DNA of 64,000 bases from Nelumbo lutea (taxonomy: Eukaryota > Streptophyta > Magnoliopsida > Proteales > Nelumbonaceae), in NCBI GenBank assembly GCA_022828595.1, contig JAKGHH010000002.1, forward strand, positions 88,442,076-88,506,075, given 5' to 3'. The translations under genes were made by a program, and so were the position numbers. Numbering within the stretch: position 1 is the first letter of the stretch; every line of letters starts with the position of its first letter. This document shows, piece after piece, positions 45,791-58,395 of this stretch. The notes beneath the pieces are model-generated. The model was given only the letters and a program-made list of their open reading frames with translations. It was not told the origin of the DNA and searched no databases.

Positions 45791-47194
45791 GGGCCGGGCT
45801 CGGGTTTGGGCTTAGTTTGTCCATGTCAGCATGTCTCTCTTTTGAAAAAAGCTATTTATTTTTCTCTCCATTTTTTACATTTTTTCTTATTTTCTTTTCT
45901 TTTAAAAATATAAAACAGTAATCATTCTACAACAAAATCGACCTTTGGCAACAGTCACTAGATTACAATAAAAAATGATTGTTGCAAAAATCAAAATTTC
46001 AATAACAATTGCTTGGAATTGTTGCTAATCCAATGAAATGGGAACAATTACTATACAATTGTTGCTAATTGTATTAAAACTTTAGCAACAATCACAAAAA
46101 ATGTAGTTAAAAATATGTTTAAAACATTATAGAACAAAATTTTACTTTAATGGATGAGATTAATTCAATCCTATGACAACCACAAAAAAAAATGCCTCAA
46201 AAATTATTTTTTATTTTCACTGGGGTGACTTAAATTGGGAGTAGGGATGTCAATGGGTCAAATTTGGTACAAATTTGGCTCAACCCAAACTTCTAGCCAA
46301 AAGTTAGTAGTTAAACCACTTCGATTAAAATATGGTTAACCTGTGATGTCATAAATAAAATAAGAAAATAAAAAAAAATAAAAAAACTATGTAAAAATAT
46401 TTAAATATTTAATTTTAATGGTAGAGATGTTTAAAAATATAGAAAAATGTTATAAAAGAAGACAACCGAATGCTTTTAGGGCTTTAACATTTTGTGACAT
46501 CAATACAATGTCTATTTTTAGAGTTTGACTATGATATTAGAAAAACTTTAAATTAATCAACTTGTAAAATAAAAGTGGTAACCAATCAACTTGTATCAAA
46601 ATAAGGGGTTAGAAAAACTAGCCAAACGGACCTTCCAATTTGGGAATCAATAATCCAATCCCAATTTCATAAAAGTTGCTAGCTTTTATTGATTATTTTA
46701 AGTACTTTTATCGATCCCAATTTCTAGAGGTCATAATTTCTTGATTGATGGTTGGATTGGGATATTTTTTAGGGTAACTTATTCTTATTGCAATCTATGC
46801 ATTACCAAAGGTCAAATGTGCCTTGTCCCACTGTTCTTGCCAAAAGAATACCTTTTTTGGCATTAAATCTTAATTTTTAATATTAAAAGTTAAAACAAAA
46901 ATAAAAATATCTGTGTTATATGCAGAATACAATTTTTGTTGATTTTGGTGCCATGAATTCCATTTCGTAACCTACTTCTTAACTTGCCTTAATTAAGTTG
47001 AAAAAACCTAAAGATAAAATTTTATAGTGATCTGTGTGGAACTGGAGGGGTTGGGTTATTTGCGTAGCCCACCATTGACCTCTATTGGGGTGTGTGGGCT
47101 CTACGCTATGGTATGAACTACATGATTTTTTGGTCCAACCTGCATCAATGGGTTAAATGGTTTAACCCATGTAGTTGAACCAATGACCCATGAC
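45791..47194. other. AT-rich DNA with MITE-like scraps
   Basis: Starts with GGTCGGGTCGGGCCGGGCTCGGG (45784-45810), a typical end of GGGTCGGG-type fold-back elements. 45922-46120 begins TCTACAACAAAATCGACC and carries GCAACAATTG / CAATTGTTGC inverted words, possibly a CACTA-like terminus. AGTAGGGATGTCAATGGG at 46230 resembles the next MITE family. No gene was recognised. Confidence 0.4.
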
Positions 47195-47721
47195 TAGGGA
47201 TGCAAATAGATCGGATTGGATTCAAATAAGGGTATATCCAAATCCGATTTGACACTACTACTTGCATATTCAATCCGATCGGATCTATAAACATGGATCT
47301 AGATTTGAATCCGATGAAGAAGTCGGATTTTTGGTTCTGATCTTATCTGATTTGATTTTTTTTAATTATTAAAAGAAAAATAAAATAAAGAAAAACAATA
47401 TATATACATGTATTTCATACATGTATCTTTTAAATAAAGAAAACAAAAACTTCAAGTGTCTTTTAAACTGTTTTCATCACATATATATATATATATATTT
47501 CATAAAAAAATAATAAAACACATTTACAAAAATACAATATAAATTATATATTTACCAATAAATAAATAACATATACATCAGATCGGATCTTCTCGAATCA
47601 ATTAAGGGGGTGATATGAATTCAACTCGATTTGAGATATGAAATGGGGCTATTTGAATCCAAAAATATAGGATCAGACTTTGGATCGGATCGGATCATGA
47701 TCCAATCCATTTGCACCACCA
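47195..47721. mobile_element. hAT-like MITE TAGGGATGCAAAT (527 bp), TSD CCCATGAC
   Basis: Left end TAGGGATGCAAATAGATCGG; right end ATCCATTTGCACCACCA. A perfect 8-bp duplication CCCATGAC stands at 47187-47194 and 47722-47729. It is rich in GGATCGGAT/ATCCGATC words in both orientations. It is non-coding. Confidence 0.75.
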
Positions 47722-47796
47722 CCCATGACCTAATGGCAATATAAAGACTACAATTTTGATAAAAGCCCATGATTAAATAAGTAGCCATTTAGATCA

Positions 47797-48200
47797 AGTC
47801 AAGGGTCAGGTCGGGCTTTGCCTCAATAATAATAAAACATGTTTAGGCCTGAGCCTAAGCCTAGCCTAACTATCGCGCCTAAATCTTGAACTTGGGTTGG
47901 CCCTCATATAAAGCCTAAAACTTGGGCTCGTTCTAAAAGAATTGTGACTTGAAAAAGAAAGAAGAGGAATAACAAAAAATATATATTATATACTTTTAAA
48001 TGATATAAAGTATTATTAGGTCGAGCATAGGCTCACATCAAGCTTTTTTGAGAAAGCTTGAGCCCGGCCCAAAATATAGTTGCTCTAAGTGTTTTAGGCC
48101 TGAACCCAATTCTATAGGCCTAAAATCTTGTCCAAGCCCAACCATGAATGGGCGAGATTGGACCAACCTATCGGGTCACCTGGCCATGAATAGGTCTGGT
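47797..48200. mobile_element. Fold-back repeat with CCTGAGCCTAAGCCTA words
   Basis: Related to 10265-10530. It starts with GGTCAGGTCGGGCTTTGC and ends with AAGCCCAACCATGAATGGGCG-type sequence, with many complementary GGCTYA words. Ends are not resolved. Confidence 0.45.
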
Positions 48201-48410
48201 AGCCATTAGTTATTCTACGTAGGGCTGTAAATAAGTCAAATAAGATCTTATTCGAATCCGATACTGATATGTTAAGAGGCGGATATCTCTCTTGATCCTA
48301 ACAAATCGGATCGGATGGAAAAATTTGATTAGTTAACTTAACGGATCGAATTCAGATATTGGCTAATCCAATCCGTTAATTATGAAATATTATATATTAT
48401 ATATTATTTA

Positions 48411-49310
48411 TGTTAAATAGTGTATGCCCTTAGCTCCAATCAGAATGATGTACATTATTACATTTAATGTAAATGAACAAAGTACAAATTTGATTCATTT
48501 TATTATGGTGTGTTTCTGTGTAATACCCTTAAACTGGACACATATGAGACTCGTGTTAGTTTAGAATCTTCACAGCCGTTGGATAGATCTGGGGAGATTT
48601 ATCTTGTCAAGGCTGACACTGATGTGCCGCAAAGTTGGTTGGGGTGGCTTGTCTCAACTACCAAGGTGAGACTTGAGGTACATGTAGTGTGGGTTTTCTT
48701 GAAACCCTGAGCCAGACTAGAATTCCAGTATTGCCCTGGACATTGGAGATAGATGGGCAAAACTGGAATGTTACACCTGACCCCTAGACTCGATTACGAT
48801 ACTACACTAGGTGTCGGATTGGGTTGTCTTTGATATGTCAATCAGTGAGATCCTTAGAGGGGGGTCAAAACCTGGGTATGTTGGGACAGTCTGAAAATTC
48901 ATCTCAGTGGGTGATCATAGTGACAGGATCAGCCCCTTTGTCGGACAAAGTGAATGATCGGGGAAGCACTCTCTCTGATGGTAACCAAAACTGCCGATAG
49001 TCGATTTCAACTGTTGAAATTTGCTTTGCAAAATATATTTATATAAAGATATACATATATATATTATGGTTTCAAAATGTTTGCAAAAGGTTTTAATTCT
49101 CGGGATCCATGTGAGTAGAGAGTGCAACACTGTACCTTGCAACAGAGGGAGAGTTCCTCTCTTGTTGGGTAGTGTTTTATCATTATGGGCTAAGAGGTTA
49201 AGTGTAAGACCATTGAGGGTATTACCTGATGGGCTAATTTTGCATCTGCCCACAGTCATTAGCTTTTTATAAGGTGGCTTGATGTAAATGTTGGGCCCAT
49301 TAAGAATCCA
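48411..49310 (+). repeat. copia 5' LTR, 3' half deleted
   Basis: Starts TGTTAAATAGTG and follows the 3' LTR to 'taagaatccatggtg' at about 49310. It then jumps to leader sequence that in the 19101 copy lies ~30 bp past the primer site. Confidence 0.85.
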
Positions 49311-51024
49311 TGGTGAATCAAAATTAACCAGATTTGGAACTATACAAATGGGCAAAAGGCGTTCTACCCGATTTGCACGGATTTGCATTTTCTAGGAAAT
49401 CGGTTCCCAGATTTCGGGCGATTGATCTGAAATTAAATATTTATAAATCTGAATTATATTTAGAATTATTTTTCCTATTTTTCTTGATTTTTGGGTTGTT
49501 CATACGGTGGAGATCAAAATTTTTAATGGCGTAAGAAATCTGCATTTTTGTTGTTCTTTTACATTCTTGGTCTGTAAATAATTATTTTTTATTAATAGAA
49601 ATTAGGTTTTTTGTTTTATTTCATTCGAAATTGAAGTAGAAAACGCAAGGAGAATTTCGTAGATTAGGGTTCGGCCATCTACGATTTACACTTTTGGAAA
49701 CTGCATGCTACGATCTAACTTTTGTTTTGTAGGGTAGAATTCCTACGAACAACCTTCTTACTGATTCTTGATTGTCTTGTATCAGTAATTTAATTTTAGA
49801 TCATATTCTTGAATTAAATCTTGTATTAAAAATCAAACCCTAGACCCATTCGAGCCAGATTAAACCAAACTGGTTGGACAAAATCTGTAGTTCGATGGGG
49901 GCTATTCTCAGCCCTAATTTTTCATATATGGGTCTAGGAGTTGATAGTTAATTGCAAGATGCAATTCAGCCCACACCTGTAAAACCCAGTTTTAATATGT
50001 TAAAACTACTTTAACCCACTTTCAACATAAAAGCTATATGGGCCGAACTGCTCTTTGCAATTCAGCCCATATACCTAGATAATATTAATCAGTAATATTA
50101 TGGATAATTATGGGTTTTACAGTTATTAATTGATTGGATCAATTATATTGTTCCTGCATGTGATGTATGGATGTGTGATGTGCAACGTTCATGGGCCATA
50201 AGTGCTTGGCTCATGCTAAAATGATAGTGGCTCTTGCACACACCATGGTTGAATGCACATCATTTCCATGGTGTCCTTAAGACCATTGGATGATCTCCGT
50301 TCATAGTGGGCTCCACACCAGCTTCCTCCCCAAGAGAAACTGTGTGGAACCCTAGCCGTTTAGAGCCCATTTAAATCTGGCTTTATGAAAGCCAATGGGA
50401 GCCACTTTGGTTTGACCTAAATTAAATTAGGGCGTAATATTTCGTTTCCTCTACTAAAATATGAGTGCATGTGATAAGGAGATTCATATAATGAACTCTC
50501 TAAAGGCCTTCCATCATTAGCATGAAGATGGGTCCTTCAGTAATGAGGAAACACACCATAAAATTGGGTTATCCATTTGCTATTGGATCTATTGGAGTGT
50601 TTCATAAGATGATAGGGGCATCATAAACCGATGTGGGAGGGGCCTATCCTAAAATGGAAGACTCTCTCATGGTACTTTGGCGTTTACGAATATGATGGGT
50701 GAGCATTCACTGGATAGAAAGGTTTAACCTAAAATGGCAATGAACCTTGTTTGACAGAGGCCAAAGGGAAAGTTCATAAGATGAGTGGATATGATCTTTC
50801 ACAAAAAGGTGGTGGGGTTATGTAGCTGAAACAGTTGGCTCCATGCACCTTATGTGATTTCCCACATTTCTAGAGACATAATCCGCAGTCTCCGTTACTG
50901 AGATAGGAGGAAAATCTTGGAGATGAATAAATGGAAATGGAACATAGATTAAAAGTCATATCTATGTAGATAACATGAATCAAATAAGGTTGTGGACTAA
51001 TATTTGCTTTGCCCTTTATCAGAA
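49311..51024 (+). other. copia untranslated leader
   Basis: A ~1.7 kb non-coding leader matching 21090-22098 plus 29389-30122. It contains an imperfect inverted ACACCATGG .. CCATGGTGT pair (about 50240-50275), close to where the LARD inserted in the other copy. No ORF. Confidence 0.7.
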
Positions 51025-51630
51025 ATGGCAAACAAACAATTCGCTAAATTGTTGGACGACAACAAGCTTAAGGGCTTAAACTACGCTGACTAGTATCATA
51101 ACCTTATGTTGGTCTTGACGTCCAAAAAATTGGACAAAGTAGCTAAAAACCCTACTTCGGATCGTTCGAGTGATAGGGCTTCTGAGGCCCGTAGAAGGGA
51201 CTATTAAGAATGGGAAGAAAAAAATTCCCTTGCTCGCTGCTACATCATAGCATCCTTAGACAATCCGATACAGCGACAATTCGATCAGATCGAATTGTCC
51301 AATGATATCTTGGATAGTCTGAGGATGATGTATGAGGAGCAAAATCGTTCTACTCGTCAGAAGGTCTTGAAAAAGTTCATGATCGCGTAGATGTCCAAGA
51401 ACCAGGAAGTTCATGACCATTGTCTTAAGATGATGGGATACATCAATGAACTTAAAGCTCTTGAATTTGGGTTTGATCATGTCACTAAGGTTGATGCCAT
51501 CCTAAATTCTTTACCTCCTTCCTTCAATCAGTTCATCATGAACTACAACATGAATAAGTTAAATATTAGCATCCAGGAACTCAACAATATGTTGCAGAGG
51601 GCCAAACAACTGATAAAGAAGGATTAGTCC
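51025..51630 (+). pseudogene. copia gag (broken)
   Basis: ATG at 51025 opens 'ANKQFAKLLDDNKLKG', then 'RRDY', 'EWEEKNSLARC', 'IIASLDNPIQRQFDQIELSNDILDSL' and 'GYINELKALEFGFDHVTKVDAILNSLPPSFNQFIMNYNMNKL', a UBN2-type copia Gag. TAG at about 51090 replaces Trp, a TAA lies near 51205 and a TAG near 51389. It encodes the particle protein in live relatives. Confidence 0.85.
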
Positions 51631-52407
51631 ATTATCATGCTTGTTGAAGCCAGCAAATCGAGCAAGAAGAAGATGAAGGCAAAGAAAAAGCCTCAGAATA
51701 AAGCTACCAAGTCCAAAAGGCAGAGGAAGAACAAAGCATCAGATGCTTGTCACTTCTGCAAATAGGTCGGCCACTAGAAGAGGAACTGTCCTCAGTACCT
51801 AAAGACCAAGAAACAAGATAATTTTGAGTCATTTGTCATAGAAACCAATTTGTTTGTAACTTCTGCTTCCTGGTGTATTGACTCCGGGGCTTCAACTCAT
51901 GAGTGTAACTCACTGCAGGGGTTTAGGAGAAGAAGAAGACTAAGTGATGGAGAGGTGACTCTTCACTTGGGGACTTCTGCAAGTGTTGCAGCTACAGCTA
52001 TAGGAACTGTAAAGTTAGTTTTCAGAGAAGAAATTATTGTATTAAAAGATTATCTTTATGTACCCACTTTGAGAAGAAATTTGATTTATGTTTCAAAACT
52101 GTGTGCGGATGGATATTCTGTTCTCTTTAGTAATATGATTACTATCAAAAGAAATAACAAATTCCTCGCATACGGAGAACTTGAGAATTGTCTCTATGTT
52201 CTCCATCCTTCTCTGGAAACTAACATAATCGAAAGTATGTTGGATGATATCCTCAATAAAAGAACCCATGATACAGTTAATTTCACGTGCCAGTGGCAAT
52301 ACCAACTTGGCAACATCAACATAGATCGTATCACAATGTTGGCAAATGATGGTCCTTTGGATTTTCTAACTATAGAAGATCTTCCAACCTGTGAACCTTG
52401 CCTTTAG
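51631..52407 (+). pseudogene. copia zinc knuckle, protease and pre-integrase
   Basis: A Lys-rich stretch is followed by the knuckle 'ACHFCK.VGH.KRNC' with TAG codons at the two dotted places (51764 and 51776), then the protease 'SWCIDSGASTHEC', 'LKDYLYVPTLRRNLIYVSKLCADG' and the pre-integrase 'WQYQLGNINIDRI' ending in 'LPTCEPCL' and TAG at 52405. Gln-to-TAG and Trp-to-TAG changes both fit C-to-T decay. Confidence 0.85.
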
Positions 52408-53330
52408 GATAAGATGGCGAAATGGCCATTTAACGGTAAGCATGAAAGATGTACAGACATGCTTGATCTTATACATACTGATCTATGTGGTCCCATGAGT
52501 GTTAGGACACATAACCAACATGTTTATTTCATAACATTTACGGATGATTACTCACGGCATGGTTACGTGTACCTAATGAGACACAAGTCTGAATCCTTTG
52601 AAAAGTTCAGAGAGTTAAGACAAGAGGTCGAGAAGCAGTTAGGGAGAGAAATTAAGACCCTTCCATCGGATCGAGGTGACGAGTATCTCTCTGACGAATT
52701 CAAGGAATACTTAAAGGACAATGGGATAGTATCACAACTAGCTCCTCCTGCTACACCACAGCTAAACGATGTGTTAGAGAGGAGGAACCGGACTTTATTA
52801 GATATGGTCCGATCACTTCTCCTACACTCAGAGTTACCCACATCCTTTTGAGGTTACGCATTAGAGAGTGCAATATACGTGCTAAACCGGGTTCCAACCA
52901 AATTAGTTCCAAAGACTCCCGATGAGCTTTGGACCGGTAAGAAACCAAGTGTGAGACACTTGAAGATTTGGGGTTGTCCGACACATGTTAAAAGAACGAG
53001 TGAGAACAAATTGGAATCCAAGACCAGTCGTTGCCTATTCATAGGCTACCCCAAAGGCTCTATGGGTTACTTATTCTACGACCCAAGAAAACAGAAGGTG
53101 TTTTGTAGCTGAAATGCCCATTTATTGGAAGATGATTACATCCTGAACAATCATCGTCAAGAAGTTATTCTTGATGAAGAGAGCTCAGGGGTAGTGGGAG
53201 ATGTCCCACAAGCTCCAATTAATGACCAACCTAGAAGATCTACCGGGTTTCCAGGCCTTCAGTTCGTTTTGGCTATGACCAAGAAAGTTACTTGGTGGAA
53301 GCCACGACCAGTGAGGAGGATCCCGTGACT
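52408..53330 (+). pseudogene. copia integrase (broken)
   Basis: The catalytic D-D-E residues are still visible in 'DLIHTDLCGP', 'LPSDRGDEYLS' and 'VLERRNRTLLDM'. TGA at 52849 interrupts the core; the C-terminal domain continues as 'LNRVPTKLVPKTPDELWTGKKPSVRHLKIWGC' and 'CLFIGYPKGSMGYLFYDP', with another TGA at 53110. In a live element it would insert the cDNA and create the 5-bp duplication. Confidence 0.88.
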
Positions 53331-54236
53331 TATACGGAAGCTATGTTGGACATAGACTCCTTGAAGTGGGTAGATGCCATGAGAGCTGAGATGGACTCAA
53401 TGGAGACCAATGGAGTTTGAACTCTAGTAGATCCGCCACCTGGGGTAAAAGCAATTATTTGCAAATGGATCTATAAGAGGAAGAAGGGTCCCGATGGTAA
53501 GGTTGAGACCTACAAGGCTCGTCTTGTGGCAAAAGGGTACAATAAGAAAGAAGGAATCAATTATGAGGAAACATTTTCGCCGGTGGCCATACTTAAATCC
53601 ATTAAGATCCTGCTAGTTGTAGCAACGTACCATGATTACGAGATTTGGAAAATGGATGTCAAAACTGCGTTCCTAAATGGAGATCTTAGTCAAGATATCT
53701 ATGTGCAGCAACCGCAAGGTTTTATAGCTGCGGGTCAGCAACACATGGTATGTAAATTACACCAATCCATATATGGACTTAAGTAAACTTCTAGGAGTTA
53801 GAACATCCGGTTTGACTCTACCGACAAATAGTTTGACTTTGAGCAAAACCCGGATGAGCCCTGTGTTTACAGGAAATCCAGTGAGTATAAGGTTACATTC
53901 CTAGTTCTGTGTGTAGATGACATTCTACTCATTGGGAATGATGTAGAAATGTTAAATACGGTGAAAATATGGCTTTCACAGCAATTCTCCATGAAAGATC
54001 TTGGAAAAGCCTCCTACATACTGGGTCTTCATCTCTATAGATATAGATCGAAGAGGACAATAGGATTATCCCAATTTGCTTACATTAACAAAATAGTCAA
54101 GAGATACAGCATGGAGAGCTCCAAGAAAGGAAATGTTCCTTTCAGGCATGGAGTCACTCTCTCCAAGGGTATGTCTCCCAAGACTCCCGAAGAGATTGAA
54201 GGCATGAAGGATGTTCCCTATGCCTCAGTCGTATGA
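53331..54236 (+). pseudogene. copia reverse transcriptase (broken)
   Basis: Matches RVT_2: 'AKGYNKKEGINYEETFSPVAILKSIKILL', 'WKMDVKTAFLNGDL', 'VCKLHQSIYGLK' then TAA at 53784, and a catalytic box reading 'LVLCVDDILLIGND' (about 53905-53945), where the usual Tyr of YVDD is Cys. It ends 'MSPKTPEEIEGM' with TGA at 54234. Confidence 0.87.
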
Positions 54237-54860
54237 AGCATAATGTATGCTATGCTGTGCACTCATCCTGACATTTCTCAGGCAATGAGTGTGGTAAGCA
54301 GATTCCAGTCAAACCCAAGACAGGAGCATTGGACCGTTGTGAAAAAACATACTAAAATACCTTTGAAGGAGAAAAGAGTTTTGTCTGGTATTCGATGGTA
54401 GTTCACTACAGATCCAGGGGTATACTGACGCCAACTTGTAGTCAGATGCAAATGATAAAAGTCTACATCTGGTTATATTTTCACGATAGGATCATGTGCT
54501 GCCTGTTGGAAAAGCAACAAATAGGGGTCCACAGCGGATTCCACAACCAAAGCCGAATACATTGCCGCAAGTGAAATTACCAAAGAAGTCGTATGGATGA
54601 AAAAGCTCATTAATGAATTGGGAGTAGTTCCATCCAGCACATCACCCATTCCATTATTGTGTGACAACACTAGAGCCATTGCTCAGGCTAAGGAGCCACG
54701 AGCCCACTTGAAGTCAAAGCACATCGAGAGAAAGTACCATGTACTGCGGAAGATAGTTAGAAGAGGGGACGTCCTAATTCGGAAGGTAGCATCAGGGAAA
54801 AATGTAGTAGACCCATTGACTAAGCCATTGACATAGAAAGTGTTTGAGAAACATGTGGAA
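54237..54860 (+). pseudogene. copia RNase H (broken)
   Basis: Frames give 'MYAMLCTHPDIS', 'SVVSRFQSNPRQEHW', 'STTKAEYIAASEITKEVVWMKKLINELG' and 'PLLCDNTRAIAQAKEPRAHLKSKHIERKYHVLR', with a shift near 54345 and a TAG at 54834. The domain removes RNA from the cDNA hybrid in live elements. Confidence 0.85.
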
Positions 54861-54900
54861 AGCATGAGACTCTAGCTTATACCAGATTGGACCTAAGTGC

Positions 54901-54910
54901 AAGTGGGAGT
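54901..54910 (+). other. Polypurine tract
   Basis: AAGTGGGAGT stands immediately before the TGTTAG start of the 3' LTR. The same tract precedes 37986. Confidence 0.75.
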
Positions 54911-56768
54911 TGTTAGATAGTGTATGCCCTTAGCTCCAATCAAAATGATGTGCATTATGACATTTAATGTAAATAAATAAAGTACATATTCGATTCATTT
55001 TATTATGGTGTGTTTCTGTGTAATACCCTTAAACTAGACACATATGAGACTCATGTTAGTTTAGAATCTTCACAACCGTTGGATAGATCTGGGGAGATTT
55101 ATCTCGCCACAACCGTTGGATAGATCTGGGGAGATTTATCTCGCCAAGGCTGACAATGATGTGCCGCCAAGTTGGTTGGGGTGGTTTGTCTTAGCTGCCA
55201 GGGTGAGACCTGAGGTGTATGCAGTGTGGGTTTTCTTGAAACCCTGAACTGAACCAGAATTCCAGTATAACCCTGGACCTTGGAGATAGATGGGCAAAAC
55301 TAGAATGTTACACCTGACCCCTAGACTCGATTATGATACTACACTAGGTGTCGGATTGGGTTGTCTTTGATATGCCAATCAGTGAGATCTTTAGAGGGGG
55401 GTCAAAACTTGGGTATGTTGGGACAGTCTGAAAATTCATCTGAGTGGATGATCATAGTGACAAGATCAACCCCTTTGTCACACAAAGTGAATGATCAAGG
55501 AAGCACTCTCTCTAATGGAAACCAAAACTGCCGGCAGTCGATTTATTTCCCGGGATCCATGTGAGTAGAGAGTGCAGCACTTTACCTTACAGCCGAGGGA
55601 GAGGTCCTCTCTTGCCGGGCAGTGTTTGATCATTATGGGCTGAGAGGTTAAGTGTAAGACCATTAAGGGTAATAACTGATGGGCTAGTCTTGCATCTGCC
55701 CATAGTCCCTGGGTTTTTATAAGGTGGCTTGACCCAGGGACTATTTTGTGTAAATGTTGGGCCCATTAAGAGCCCATGGTGATGGACTCAGGGGTTCACT
55801 GTCTCCTATAGTGAATTCGGCCAGGCCTTGTAACAGAGGTTGGGCGGAACCCATGTGGCCAATGTGTAGATCAATGTTTGGGTCCCACGCCATACAAGGA
55901 AAACCAATTGGGCAACCGTTAGGAGGCTAAGTGAGCAGATGGACTTAATGGGCCTAATGTCGAATTTAAACTAGCTTAATGAGATTAATTAAAAGGGGGT
56001 TGTTGTAGGATTTAGATCAGCTGATATGATAAGGGATTGTCCCTATCCACTTAGAGAGTCCTTATCCAAATAAAGATTTGTATCAGGAAACTCCTAATTA
56101 GATTAGGAGGGCTGATCTTTATTTGTAGACAAGATTAGGGATTATCCTTATCTCTTAAAGAGAGTCCAGATCCAAATACAAGATTTGGATTAGGAAACTC
56201 CTAATGGGATTAGGAGATGCTCTCTTGAAGGGCTATAAATAGAGAAACAGGGAGAACATCCATGACACAATTCTCAATTCAGAGGTTACAAAGAGAGAAG
56301 AACCTACATTTCGATTGCTCCTGTCTTCTGCTCTTTCCTACTGTTGCCGCCATACTAGTTCGATCTCCACTTGTGGGAGCGATCAATAAGTGTTCTTGAT
56401 ATTACCTTTTGGCAAAAAAGGTAATAAGAAGTCGTGCTCACTAGCCCTCCATCAGATTCTTGCTGAAGAGCCATCCTGCTTATTCTACTTCATCCTACAC
56501 CGTGTCATCTTCGGTGGAAACAGTCTTTGGATCTTTCCTTGGGCGTGAACACCTTCATTGGAGGTTATTGTTACTTCGTATCAGGTATAACCCTCCACTC
56601 CCTTTTGGTTTCAGATCTGGTCTAGTTTAGGTTCAAGATTGATCATTGAAAATACAGTTTTATAAAATAGGGAATGTGATTCCCATGTGGGAGAGAGAAA
56701 TTTTTGAAATTTCGCCCAACCTTCCTACATGGTTCAGCTATCCATATGAAGGATTTCTCATCCCTTCA
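54911..56768 (+). repeat. copia 3' LTR (1.86 kb)
   Basis: Runs from TGTTAGATAGTG to ..CATCCCTTCA. It contains an exact 37-bp tandem duplication (55071-55107 and 55108-55144) not seen in the 5' LTR or the other copies, so it arose in place after insertion or in the immediate parent. Confidence 0.88.
56234..56242 (+). promoter_or_regulatory. LTR TATA box
   Basis: TATAAATAG, a consensus plant TATA box, at the position conserved among the family's LTRs. Confidence 0.55.
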
Positions 56769-58010
56769 ATTTAGATATTATATATGTATATCATTATATT
56801 ATATAAATGTTATAATATATCATTTATATTAAATAATATAAATATAATTCTAATCGAACCATATTCAAATCGGATATCCGATAATACATATGAATTCAAT
56901 TTCGAATCATGCTTTTGAAAATCCAATAGATCCTTATCAGATTTGGATCAGTCAGAATTTCTTAACGGCTCGATCGGATATTTCCTTACTAAAACTTATC
57001 CGATCCGTTTGCAACCCTAATTCTAGGAATAAAATTTAAAATTATTATTTCTAATTACATAATTTTGTCAAAGTAATAATAATTTAAAAGTTTTGTTATT
57101 TTTTTCCCAAATTGATTATTACTAATTAATTAGAAACCCGCCACATAATTTGTATTCCCTCCACTAGGAATCACAACGCGCCTTCTCGCAATTTTCCTTC
57201 CACAACTTTGACTTCAACTTCCACTAATGGTCTGTTTGGTTGCCGAGAAAGGATGGGATGGGATGAGAAAGGATGTGATGAGAAGGGAAATTTTTTTTCT
57301 CAATCCTGTCATCTGTGTTTGGTTGCTGAGACCAGATATCCTACCAAATCTGCTTCCCATTGTTTGATTGCTGAGAAAATTTTACAGGATTGTTGGATCC
57401 ATCCCAGTTTGACAAATTCATACATTCTTCAATTTCACATCACAAGACTTGTTTTGGGGAGATATGATGGCATGGCACAATTAAAAATTCCTACATAGTA
57501 AATATATACCGTACTTGAAATATCTAATATAAATGGTTTCATCAAACATGTCATAGGTCAATTCCCTAATAACCAAATATTTGCAGCCATCATTTAAACA
57601 ATTATAAGAATGACATAACCACCAAACTAATGACCAACACAAGAATGACCATCGATTGCGAACGGTCCTCTTTTGGTGCCTTCACCTTCGTGTCAATATC
57701 CTTTGCATGGATCCTAGAAGTGTTCCCAACTGTGGAGTTTTGAGGTTGTGTCCTGTTTGTGTGTTATTTGTTTGTGTGTTATTGAGGTTGCCTCCCGTTT
57801 AAGTGCCTCCTTAGCAATAAAAGCTCCAGTCCTAGTTACTTGATCATTACCACAGACTATTGCAAGTTGGTCGTAGTTATGGATTGACTTCCTTCTAAAC
57901 TATTTTGCCTCAAGGTGTGCCTGGCCATTTGTTATGAATAATTCTATCTTCATCACATTACAATAAAAAAATGCCAAGATTTATACATAAACAATACTAA
58001 ATCAATCTTA

Positions 58011-58395
58011 CTAGGATGTATTCAGCCCATACTTTAGGTTCAGCATCTATTGTCTTCATAAGGTCATTCCATGAAAAACCACTTGAGTTTAGGATGTTTG
58101 ATATAGTAGTGGAGTTTTTCTTTATTGTTTTCAATCGGTTTTGAATGTTGTTATAGGTGCAAGCTTATAGCCTAGCAGCGGCATTATATGCCAGAGCCTT
58201 AAAACTTTTGTCAACCTTGTTTCCAATGTTTGCTTGCTCAACAAGGGTCTCTATTAATAGGTTATCCATGTTAGTTGTCCATGACATGTTAGGCTTGGCT
58301 GACCTAATGTCATCTTGAGTAGGTGCAAAGTCCATTACTAGATCAAATAAAAAAATCATAGTACAATTAGTCATTTCATACATGTAATACAACAT
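58011..58395 (-). pseudogene. Harbinger Myb/SANT-like DNA-binding protein (ORF1)
   Basis: The frame includes 'MSWTTNMDNLLIETLVEQANIGNKVDKSFKALAYNAAARL', a Myb/SANT-like (Myb_DNA-bind_3 type) domain as in Harbinger ORF1 proteins. It continues past a TAA with 'YNNIQNRLKTIKK', 'GFSWND' and 'AEPKVWAEYI', the usual second half. In this superfamily the protein binds the transposase and guides it to the ends. The internal stop makes this copy defective. Confidence 0.8.

Larger units (their letters stand above)
48411..56768 (+). mobile_element. Long-LTR Ty1/copia element, TSD ATTTA
   Basis: Perfect 5-bp duplications ATTTA at 48406-48410 and 56769-56773 bound the element. Order: truncated 5' LTR (48411-49310), leader (to 51024), gag, zinc knuckle, protease, integrase, RT, RNase H, purine tract and complete 3' LTR. 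A deletion has removed the last ~1 kb of the 5' LTR together with the primer site. All reading frames carry stops, so it is immobile. It is the most complete member of its family in the window. Confidence 0.92.
48220..57019. mobile_element. hAT-like MITE TAGGGCTGTAAAT split by a copia element
   Basis: Left arm 48220-48410 begins TAGGGCTGTAAATAAG. Right arm 56774-57019 ends CCGTTTGCAACCCTA. The outer duplication ATTCTACG (48212-48219) against ATTCTAGG (57020-57027) matches at 7 of 8 bases. Without the copia insertion the MITE would be about 437 bp, of the same family as 47195-47721. Confidence 0.72.
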
